DNA of 64,000 nucleotides, taken from positions 73,881,912 to 73,945,911 of the forward strand of contig CM055265.1 in assembly GCA_029237695.1 (NCBI GenBank), written 5' to 3'. The position numbers and the translations under genes are program-made. The DNA comes from Conchocele bisecta. Its lineage: Eukaryota > Mollusca > Bivalvia > Lucinida > Thyasiridae. The notes under the pieces were generated by a model, which had not been told where the DNA came from, ran no database searches, and worked only from the letters and a program-made list of their open reading frames with translations. Below, in pieces: positions 46,101 to 58,100 of this stretch (position 1 is its first letter; every line of letters begins with the position of its first letter).

Positions 46101-49100
46101 ATCTGCGCTCTGTATAATCCTGCATCTGTATAATCCCTGACTCTGATAATCCCTGCGGTCTGTATAATCCCTGCACCATCTGTATAATCCCCTGCACATC
46201 TGTTAATCCCTGCGCCAATCTGTTTCAATCCCTGCACTGTCTAATCCCTGCACTCTGTATAATCCTGCGTCTGTATAATCGCGGCGTCTGTATAAACCCT
46301 GCTCTGTATTAATCCTGGCGCGTCTGTATAATCCCTGCATCTGTATAATCCCGCTGCAATCTGTATAATCCTGCGGATTTTTAAAATCCCTGCAATTCGT
46401 TATAACCCTGCAACTCTGGTTATAATCCCCTGCCTCTGTATAATCCTTGCTCTGTATAAATCCGCCTTCTGTATAATCCCTGCCCCATCTGTATAATCCA
46501 TGCGCGTATAATAACTGCAATTCTGTATAATCCCTATGAACAATCCCTGTAAAATCTGCGCTCTGTTAATAATCCCTGCCGTCTGTATAATCTGCCTCGG
46601 TATAATCCCTGCGCGGTCTGTATAATCCCTGCGCGTCTGTATAATCCCTGCGCGTCTGTATAATCCCTGCCATCTGTATAAATCTGCCACATCTGTAATA
46701 AATCCCCTGCGCAGTCTGTATAATCCCTGCACATCTGTATAATCCCTGCACATCTGTATAATCCCTGCGCATCTGTATAATCCCTGCACGTCTGTATAAT
46801 CCCTGCACGTCTGTATAATCCCTGCGCGTCTGTATAATCCCTGCGCGTCTGTATAATCCCTGCACATCTGTATAATCCCTGCGCGTCTGTATAATCCCTG
46901 CACATCTGTATAATCCCTGACATTGTATAATCCCTGCGCCATATGGTTAATCCCTGCAACGTCTGTATAATCCCTGCACATCTGTATAATCCCTGCACAT
47001 CTGTATAATCCCTGCGCGTCTGTATAATCCCTGCGCGTCTGTATAATCCCTGCACATCTGTATAATCCCTGCACATCTGTATAATCCCTGTAATAATCCC
47101 TGCCAGGTCTGTATAATCTTTCTGCGCGTCTGTATAATCCTGCGCGTCTGTATAATCCCTGCACGTCTGTATATCCCTGAACATCGGCTGTCTGTATAAT
47201 TCCCAGCTGCGTCTGTATATCCCTGCGGTCTGTATCCCCCTCGGCACATTCTGTATAATCCCTGCAGTCTGTATATCCTGCAAAATCTGTAATCCCATGT
47301 ATAATCCCTGCAATCTGTATAATCCTGCACATCCCTGTATAATCCTGCGCTCTGTATAATCCCTGACGTCTGTATAATCCCTGCACATACGTGTATAATC
47401 CCTGCGCGTCTGTATAATCCTGCTGCACTCTGTATTTATTCTGTCCCTGTATAATCCCTGCACGTCTGTATAATACCCGTGCATGTATAAGTCTGCGCGT
47501 CAGTATAATCCCTGCACGTCTGTTAATATCTGACACGTCTGTATCCTCTGCGCGTCTGTATAATCCCTGCGCGTCTGTATAATCCCTGCGCGTCTGTATA
47601 ATCCCTGCACGTCTGTATAATCCCTGCACGTCTGTATAATCCCTGCGTGTCTGTATAATCCCTGCACGTCTGTATAATCCCTGCGCGTCTGTATAATCCC
47701 TGTGCGTCTGTATAATCCCTGCGTGTCTGTATAATCCCTGCGTGTCGAGCATTTTATCATCATGGAGAAATAAAATTGTACTATAAATTCGCCACATGAT
47801 CAATAAAAAACACTACCATGCAAACATATGTTAAATCCAATTATGTCTGACGAAAATTGTTTGTTTGAGATGTTCGTCTCTGATTTGTTTCATTTTGCTA
47901 GATGCATATTTGCATATAATATGCATCTGGCAACTTGAAAAAAAATCAAAGACGAACATCTCGAACACAAAAAAAAAATAAAAATATATTAACAAAATCC
48001 GCCCTCCCACTTCACATTCCCCAATCCCCGTGTCTGAGAAACAATGTCCTTATTTTTATGGCCTTAGCATGTAGATGGCACCTGGAGATTTCATATTCTA
48101 TTGGTTTCAGTATTGTACCGACTTGACCGAATGACGTCGGGTGTGTTAATTATGCCGAAGACCACGAGTGTCTCTGTGAAGATGGAAACCGAGATACAGA
48201 AACGGCAGGTGCAGAAGGAATATTTGGCGAGAGTCGTTGGAGAATTCCCAGAGTGAGTTTACTCATAGACAATTTGTCTTGTAGATACACATTGCTTCTG
48301 TTGTCAGACTCAATTGTGAGATGAACCATGTGATATCTCAAGAAAGATGTTTGCAAAATTTATGATATTTTCCATATATTATGTAGAATTCTGACATCAT
48401 TTACAAAAAAAATATCGCAGCTTCTGTAAATATTTTTCATGAAAAATTGCACATCTTCTTAGGTACAAAATCACATGGCTTGTCTCATATGGAGAAATAC
48501 CTCCTTTCTGTATACAGTGAAACATCTACACCTGACACCCTGGGAGGTCCCCAGGGTGTCTGATTTAGAGATGCTCCACTGTAAGTCAAGCATATGACTA
48601 TCCTAAGATATTTTTGTGCTTTGCAATCATGTACCCATGTACATACAGTCAAACCTGTCTTAAGCAGCCACCCAAGGGAAGGGACAAAACTGGCTGCTTA
48701 ACAGACGTGACCTCTTAATAGAGGGTTGTGTTTTCAGCTACATTTCAGGGAAATTTTGAAAATTGAAATGAAGATAAAGATAACAGACATGTATGTTGAC
48801 TTGATAATACAAATGTAATAAATAATATTAATGCTTAATTTAGAATACCATATTGATTAAATATGTATGTTTTAATGCAATATAAATGTGTATCTTTATA
48901 TTTATTTAATACTTTCAAAATTGAACCTGAACATGTAATGAGTGGATTTCTTAACAAGTAACAAATATTTTGTTGAATTATATCATTTAATGAAATAAAA
49001 ACTAAAAACACCAACGTTCATGTTTTTGTTGTTATAATCGGAAATGGTGTGGGATAAGTTATGCGAAATGTGTTGTTGTTTTTTTGTCGGGTATTGGTCA

Positions 49101-52100
49101 AGTCGAATTTGGATTCATTTCCAATTGTGTATATAAATAATGCATAGGCAATGTCAGCAAAAGCAGTCAATAAGTGCGATATTCGGCTCATATTCGACAT
49201 ATGAGGCCATTTGCTTAAATTATATTTGAGCCGTTTACACTTGGTCCTGGGCAATACACACCAATTATATCAGCTATTCAAGTTTTGTCAATTTGGTAAT
49301 TGGCAATGGGCTGTTCCTTTTTACAACATTTGTGTCGGTAACCTATAGAAATTATGAATCGACGGACAAGGGTGCAAGAACCCGGATGCGATAGGCTGTT
49401 CTTTCAATAATGCGCCGACAGTTCGGGCAACACATTACATTGAAATCGGGATTAGCGGTGACCGTTTAATGAAATTGGATCACTAGTTTGGGACGATAAT
49501 TAATGACCACTAGCCGCGTTAGACGAGTGACCGTTGAATGAAAGCGTTTTATATAGCAAAAATGTGCGGGAGGAATTTGAAGTGGCCGCTTAACGGTGGT
49601 GACCGCTGATTAAAGGTGACCGCCTGAGCAGGTTCAACTGTACATCGTCATCTGAGATAAATGATCAAGAAACCATGAAAAATATGATCAGATGTTTATT
49701 TGGTTTAGAGAGGTTCCACTGTATATATAAATACTAGATCACAGTTGATGGCGTGCCATCACAATTTACCCACTTTTCCCAAATGCTAAGTCGAAAAGGG
49801 GGAGATAATCTATGACCGGGGGTCGAATCCAAAATCGAAATTCACTTTGCGCATCTACACACCATAAAGGCACATATCAATTTTCAAGTCCCTAGATATT
49901 ACGGATAAAAAGTTTTACTTCTTACAAGTACTCCTTTGGCGCTCGGCTGAAAATTTCGACCTACCCCTACCCAGAGTAGAACTTTATGAAATATATCTAT
50001 TCTTACAGGAAATTCATCGTACATGTTGCGAAAACCGCGGCCGAATATGTTTTTTTCGCTGGTTTCTATGGTAACCAATATTTTTTTCCAGAAAATTCAA
50101 AATATATATTTAAACATCTACGTGTTGCAAAACAACATATAAAGTTGTATATTTGGTAAACTGTCTTCATTTTACACGCACACATATTTTGGAATCGAAC
50201 AATAATATTAAAATGCATGTTCGTAGACGGTAACCATGGAAACGTGGGTTTCTAGCCAATCGGGAAGATTAGCGTTTGCAACGGGCTGTACCTTGGTATT
50301 TATGAACAATTAACGTCAGTTGTAATGTTATACATTTCGACACACATAATACTGACGAAAACTAACACTTCTATACTTTCAAATGCAATAATAATCACAT
50401 TATACGTAGTTTGGTTGGTCTAATTATCTAAACTATACGCGAATGCTGAGCAGTGCAAATTATCATATAATTAGAAAAAAATGTAATTGCCGTGTATAAT
50501 TATAATCGTTGCCCGAATGTCATATATATAGAGAACCCTCGTACAAAGAAAAATATGTACACATACATGTTCGACTGTCTGTCGACAATTTTAACATTTT
50601 CAAGATGGCCGCCAAATCTAACGACTATTGCTGAGCAGATAAAATAATCATAGAATCGAGAACAAATGTTGTGTATTTGACCGATGCAACGAACGGGATA
50701 TTATACACACGATCATACGAACGCATGGGACTATACACTGTATGTGCATACATGTTCGACTACCTGTCGATATGTTTTACTTTTTCATGATGGCCGCCAA
50801 ATTTAATTTCAAACAAATGCTGAGAAGATCAAATATTCACAAAATCATAAACAGATGGTGTGTACATAACCGATAAATAACTATACAATGGAACAGGACG
50901 ACGATCTCAACAGCAGAAATCAGTACACGATACAAACTACATTATTTCGTGTTTCGTTTGCAAGATCTATCCACCTTCAAGTGGGCTCACTTTCATCATC
51001 CGAATCCGAATCACCTATTGTAACAGCAGTCGTTCTGTTTGTGCACTCATGTTGGCACCGACAGATGTCAATGCATTGAAGGCCCACGGGGAATGGCACT
51101 GACACTTGCTGCTATTACAGTTGCCATCCTTACAATACAAATGTGTCAGGTCCCTCAAGAATACTGGCGCTGGTGGATTTGCGAAGTAAACTGGCACCAG
51201 GATTCCATTTTCATCTTTCTTCCATCCATTTCCGACTGGATCAGGAACCTCAGGATCTGGAATATGGCTTTGGCACCAGACTATTGTCTGAACTCGTGCA
51301 CGCATTACATGGTGCTTGAATGCATCTTCTGTCGGTGGAAGTTGCGTTGCTGATTTGTCCGTGGATGTAGCGATCGCCAATCGGATTTCATCCATACTGT
51401 CACGGTTTTCCACTTGTCTTATTGTTGAAGCCGCCAAACAGCATCATAGTATACCTTCGCGCGACTGGTAAACATTCATCTATAGATTCTGATAAGCCCA
51501 CCTTGGACAATTCCCGTAGCTTGTCGGCACTTTTCACCAGTTTGTTGAACGAGGTTCGTTTCCCAACTTTGTATATTGAGCTGTTTGTGTCGCATCCAGT
51601 CAAGGCATGCATGGCAGGTAAGCAGGAGCTTACGGTTTGGCCTATCTGTTGGGCAATCGAGTGGATTGGAACAAACCTGTTTCTGAAAGCATGCCTCGTT
51701 CTATGCCCTGTATGCATATATATTTCTGTGTCCGCGAAACGTGTATAGTAGTAATACAGAAGGATGACGAGCACATCTGTATCGTCAGTACGGATCAGAA
51801 TACGGCCATGCGTTTGAGCCATATGTGTGGCATGCAGCACCATTCGGGTATCTGCCTCTTCCTGACTCGAAAACAAGTTTGATAAGCATTCCGTACCTTC
51901 CTTCGTCACAGACTGTACTTCTCGTCCGTTCCGAAAACCACCGGCAAGTACAATGGATAGCTGCTGTTTCAGATGGCCTGGTGCATTCACAGCTACGTAC
52001 TCACACACAAAGGCTGCCAACGATGCTTTGTTTTCAGAGTTACTCAGAAAACGGCGGTAATTTGGAACTGTGCGACCGCCACTCACCATATAGGCAGGTA

Positions 52101-55100
52101 CATCGCTGTTGGCCGTGCGACGCTGACGTTCAGCTTCTTTGAGAGAACTGGCTTTATCATACCGGTCAAAGACGACAGTGACCGATGTAATCGACTTGTC
52201 CCGGGTAAAATGTGACATGATATGTTTCAAAACGACTGCGCCTAGTTGGTCAAATGTTTTGAAGTTTCCTTCGTTCAGCGACTGCAGCAGTGCCATCGCA
52301 TCGATGATATATGCCGTGTTGCTGTCAGTATCAGCTTGCTGAACTGGAAACTCGTTGATCTCCTCAACGAAAGATTCAAGTTTCTTCGTCAACTCTGCCT
52401 TGTTTGTTTTGCGCATGGTGCCGTCGTCGTGAAATAGGGCAGGTGGAACCGAAGCCAATTCATGTTTCAAGACATCATTCATTTCAATGTCTCTATGATT
52501 CGCTACTGCCAGCAGTCGTCTGAACAGAACTTCCGAGTCTAGCATCAGTTTCGATGTTTTGCTTGTAGCAAATTGGGTTTTCGCATATTCGAGAAGGTCT
52601 TAACCTTACTGCGAGGGATTGGTTCCAGAATTTCACAGTACGTTCCTTCGAGATTCTTTCCGATACTAATTTATCAACTGCCTCTTGACTAGCAACTCGG
52701 AATTCATTCATCGACTTTTCTATGTCCGCAGACTCAACTTGCCCTGTGGCAATGTTTACCAGACGTTCTGATACCGTGTTTAAGTCGAACGGATTTTGGT
52801 ACTGTGTAGTGACTAGATCAACTACCTTATCAACATCTGCTTCATCCCTGCTTTTGCCCAATTCCTCGTGTTGACTAGCACCTTGGTTCTTGGATACAGT
52901 CTCTCTGAACTGTCCACAAAATTCACCTAGAATGTGACGAGTTACCAGCCACCGAGTCAATGCTCCCTTTCTACGAGTAAATCCAATGATTCCCCCTGAT
53001 CCTTTTGCTTCTTTATTTATTGTTTGTTCAAGTGCCTGATCAGTTGGAACTGCATTGAAGGCGTGCCCGGATCGCCGTCTGACAACAAAGCCACCGTTCT
53101 CAAGATGTTCATATGCTTGTGGGTTGGTGGTCTTTAGAGCGAGCATATCGGCGATATACACGGGCGTGAACCGTGCGTAGTTTGTTCGTCCTGCCGCCCA
53201 AAACCAGTGAACACTCTCCGTTACTGATAACATGTGGAGATCAAAATCGCCGTCTCTTTCTGCTCTCAAAAGCCGTAGTAACAGGAAGTTCATCCAGTAC
53301 CTGAATGTTGAACTTTGCGCTTCTCCATGTGTTCGGAACTCGCTTATGAGGTCAAGTGTATCTTGAAATTCGGCCTCTAGGGTTTCTCGAATCTCCTTTG
53401 CGGTCTCCACATCCTTCTCCTTGATTGCATCACGGAGTTTCTCCATGTGATGTCCTATCTGGGGCTGTGGTTCTTTGTCTTTCTCTGTTGTCACCCAATC
53501 GATAAAGGCATCAAAGAAGCATCGGCACATTGCGTCTAGGATGACCTTCATGCCCCTTACTCCTCTTGTCAGTTGTGCTCCTGTTAGCATCTGTCTGGCG
53601 GTAACGTCAGAATAAACATCCGACTCTGTCAGTAAGCTGAGAAGGCCTCCATCTCCAAACAGCTTTCCAATGGAAGCGAGAAATGCCATTGTATGATGCA
53701 TACCCCCTAGTCTGAGTGTTACCTTACCTTCCAAACACGCTGGCTTTGTCCACAATATTTCTCTAGCTTTGGAATAGATGGCTAGATCAGCTGTCACTAT
53801 GATGTGGTTTTGTCCAAGTTCCGCTGCCAGTCGGACAAGCTGATTGAGTGCTGTGAAAATTGTGGAGTGTCTGACGGCGGTGCGTCTATGAAAGGTAAGT
53901 ACCTGACGGTCGTTATAGGTACAGAGGCCTTTGTAGTCACTGAATTATATCCTGACCATGCAGGGATATTATCAAGACCAGCCATATATGATATACAAAG
54001 AGCCCAAGACAGGTCGGAAACCACAGCTTTACGGATATGGTCGTTGTCCCCATCAATGTAAAAGGTTGGCAGCATTGGCAACTGTGTCTGGAGCTGGACG
54101 TGTTGGTGGCTTTTGAAAATATGTTACGCTTGACATGTCGGTGCCATAATCACCTGCGCCGTTACTTCTCTCCGAGAGCCGGGGTATCTCAACATCCGAT
54201 ATCTGTCTGTCTTGGTCACACCTCTGATATACAACCATGGCCATGGAATGGGTTGTTTCTTTGCCGTCTAAGGTGTGTTCATTTGTGTCAAAGTTATCAA
54301 TTGCTGCATGAACTGTTCCCATGTTGTCGTCAGTGTTGGTAGTGTGTATACCGAATGGGACGAAAGGTACACCTTCTTGTGATAGCTGTTGTTTTGCTGC
54401 GGATGTTATGAATCGCAAAACTTCTTCATAAGAAACACTGTATCCCAATGTATACAGCGTTCTCACCAACTTGGAACTGCCAAAGTCATGGTATGCCGTT
54501 AAAGCTAACCCCAGGTTAATTGGTGTTAGTATGCGCTTGCTTTGTGAAATTACGTTGTGGCATGTTGCTAACACCTGTATATTGTCACGTCTGTGAACTT
54601 CATCACCCGTGCCAGTGGCTGTATCGAATGCTTTCGCATTTACTAGCCAGATGATAAAATCGTACAGTGGTCCTGGCACGAGTTGGCTGCAAGCGTCAAT
54701 GCTTAAATCCTGCAATCGGTACGCTTGTGTAGTGGACTGAATGTCTTTAATGGCTCGCCGAAGGATACCTGCGGCCCCATATAATATCTGCCTGTCTGTG
54801 AGATACGCCCCTTGTATGTCTAACTTCGACTCCTTGTATTCGTTGGATTCGTCAAGTTCAGATTTCAATTTAGAAGCTTTGTGAAGTACAGCACCAACTG
54901 ATACTGCACTGGAACATACAAGATCCGATTGTCCCTTTTCTCTGGAAGAACGATATATCTTCACCAAATTGTTTCTCCAGCCGTTGTTTAAGTTTCCATG
55001 ATTTATATACATTGGCGAGTTCATCTGGAACTCCAGCTCTACCCAGAAATTGTATGTATTTAATATTTAGATCAGATAATGTGATTACTGACTTTGTCTC

Positions 55101-58100
55101 GGGAAGATTGTTTGTTTGGTTTCGTTTAAAAGCATCTGAAATGCTTCTTCGTAAAGAACTGGCTCGTCGACCTTGTCTTCATGAGGTACCATAAAACTTA
55201 CATTGCGTTTGCTGATGTAATGTCCATAACATGAACGGTGATATTTCGCATCATATGCAAATAGGTCACCATATGCCTGCATGCGGGAAATGACAACTTG
55301 ATCATTTCTCAACGTGGCGGCATTCACTGTTTTCTGCCTTGTTGATTCGCCTGTCTCAGTGCTTACACCAGATAATGGCTCTTTTCTGTTACCAATTTTC
55401 TTGGCACTGCCACAAATGAAACAGTTCTCTCTGATATTAAAACCCGATTGGCTGTCTCTGGTCGACCTTCGAAGCTCTGGTGACATCGGCGATTCGCTTC
55501 TGCTTGACGAGACATCATCACTTTTAGGCGCTGTGTCACTGCTGTAAAATTTGTTTGTGTATGTAGCCCGACACACCCTATGATACCGTACGTTTACCTG
55601 ATGTTGAAAGTATATCCTGGCGATGCGGCCTTAATAAGTCATTTACTCGATCATGTTTAGCCTCTGCTATGTCTAACAATGTCTCTAGACCTGTTACTGT
55701 TGGATTTTGCACGATATCCTTGTGTGACGCCTCTGGAATAGACTTTAGACATATTATGCATATGCTTCTATCCAGTTTCAAGCGTTTTGCCTCTGGTTCA
55801 CCTAAATCCATAATTGATTTGGACGATGCGTACACACCAAACTTAATTCGGTTCTCGTTCGATGCTTATGTACAACAACACGTCGGTTTGATATACCCGT
55901 AATTTGTCGTAATAATTGGGGCGATATTACTCTGTGTCTTTGCAGACTGAGCAGTGGACGATCAGCATCCGTTACCACATATATTAACACCGCCGTGATT
56001 TATATATGAAAGTGCAAATACGAATCATGCATTCACGGCCGTGTTAATTAAAGTTTCATTTAAAGAGTAGAAAATCACAGCGGTGTTACTTAAAGTTACA
56101 TACAAAGAGCAAAAAATCACGGCGGTGCTGAATATAGTGACATTTAAAGAGCCCGAAGGGAGGTAACAATCACTTGTACGCAGATTATGTGCTATTTGTG
56201 TTCGGAACATCTCAAATCCAAAATGTTAAGAGTTTGTAGATGGACAAACGAACGGACGGGTGAAAGACTGCTCGGAAATAAGAGGCAAAAACTATAAACA
56301 ATGTATCAATGTACTATTCGACATAGTTTGGACCCCACCCACCCACACACAGAGACACGACGGGGATTGGTCCATGTGAGTGGTTGCTATGGTTACATGA
56401 TCGTTTTACGGACAACATTTATATACTAGTATAATATTAAATTATATTCTTATGTGTACGTAGTACTTTCATCGATATTAACCTAATAATACCAGTGTCA
56501 TAATACAAACAAATACGTGCATGCATGTATTGAATTTTTCAATAAAATGTGGTTACCTTGGCAACATCCAAAAATACGTATTTCGCCAAGGTTTACTGAA
56601 ATTCAACACATGGGTTCGTATTCTATGATGATTTTTACATACTAGTAGCTTCATTACACCAACTTGTATGATGGAGATTTGTCTGCACGAAAATAAATGT
56701 TGAAAATACTACTTTCAAATACGGCGAGACTGACTTAGTTACCATGGTAACAGAAATATACGTTTGAATGATAGAATATTTAGGTAAATATGAACATTTA
56801 CACCATGTTTGTAAAATATATTGACTAAATCATATTTAAGCAAGTATAAAGGCTGAAAATCGTAGGCTAAATAAGAAAGTTATTTTCGGATGAAAAACGC
56901 AGTTGCCATGGAAATCAGCAAAAAAACAATATTCGGCCGCGGTTTTCGCAATTTTAACATGCAGATTCGATTTCTACGATGAATTTCCTATAAGAATATG
57001 TATGTTACATAAAGTTCTACTCTGGGTAGGGGTAACTCCTTAAATAAGCGTCGTACAGAGGCCCGTCTAATACAGTAAAGGCAAAATTGAGAGATTGTAA
57101 GTCAAAAAGGGGGATAATCCATGACCGGGGGTCGAATAAAAATTCAAAATTCACTTTGCGCATCTACACACCATAAGGAAGGCACACACCAAGTTTGAAG
57201 TCTATTCTATTTTGCCAGTGAGGAAGTGAGGTGCGACCAGCCCATATCTGTGCTATCCCAGAAGCCATCCATGTGTAAGACAGATGCCAGCGGGAAACCC
57301 AGCTCAACAACCTTTCAGAAGGTCAGCTATAATGGCAGCACCAGCGTCGTTAGATGTGAGTATTTATGGCTGTCAGTCAGTGATGATATGGGTCGTATCA
57401 GAGCTCCGGATATGTTTTGTATCTAAAGAGTATTATATCTCCAGATTTCAAACTCAATGCATATTTTTTGCTTTTACGGATGTGATAACAAACACATTTA
57501 AAAATTCACTTACTTGAGCTGCAAAAAGCAAACACTGTTTGCTTTTTGCAGCTGAACTAAGTAAATTTTCAACTTTATTACAGTATTTCCACTGCTCAAT
57601 TTGAAAATCAATGCCTATTTTCACATTGCTGTGAGTATTGTGTACTCCCACTTTTGACAATCAATGCGTATTCTGCTATTAAAAATAAGTGCGTAAAATA
57701 CACCAATACACACTGCAGTGCGTATGGCCTTTTTGTGCCATGACCCTCTGGTGTTATAAATGTGGTCCGGAATTTTGTTTCGAATAATTACAAATAAAAA
57801 TTGTACGTCAAATCAAATAATTTAATTTGCTGCAACTGGGCACAGGAGTATACTCTGAGGTTCAACCAAACACACTTCATTTAATTTTAATTTATTGTTT
57901 GCCCTAGTTTCTCGTCCAATGAAAGCGCAGCATTTCGTCTCAATTAATCACATATTGCGACGCTTTTGCCAATATCTATTACATTAATCATAAAAGTGCT
58001 ATATTTAGAACTGATTTTATGCCTTGTTGTCAGTTCACGAGACACAAACCATGTTACCAGCCATACACGCGCTCACTTCGGCGTCACACCACCAATCACT

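Larger units (their letters stand above)
49929..57077 (-). mobile_element. Academ-like DNA transposon, 7.15 kb
   Basis: Terminal inverted repeats of about 120 bases. The best-conserved inner part is ACCCCTACCCAGAGTAGAAC, then GGAAATTCATCGTA and GCGAAAACCGCGGCCGAATA; the outermost 35-45 bases agree only loosely beyond TACT. AAG flanks both sides (49926-49928 and 57078-57080), and removing the element restores the H4 unit TTACAAGGCAAAATTG. A 3-bp duplication, a nuclease-carrying transposase and zinc fingers fit the Academ superfamily as I recall it. It sits antisense within RPUSD2 intron 6. Confidence 0.82.
49733..57207 (+). mobile_element. H4 element 5' end split by the Academ-like transposon
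   Basis: Starts ACTAGATCACAG with the hairpin GATGGC-gt-GCCATC. The unit runs to TTCTTACAAG at 49928 and resumes GCAAAATTGAGAG at 57081, ending about 10 bases before RPUSD2 exon 7. Confidence 0.75.

Noticed and set aside
45479..47803. Frames up to 467 codons on the minus strand
   Set aside because: Pure translation of the 19-bp array; the 19-residue cycle is the expected artefact.
51422..52142. Plus-strand frames opposite the Academ-like transposase
   Set aside because: Antisense shadows; all conserved motifs read on the minus strand.
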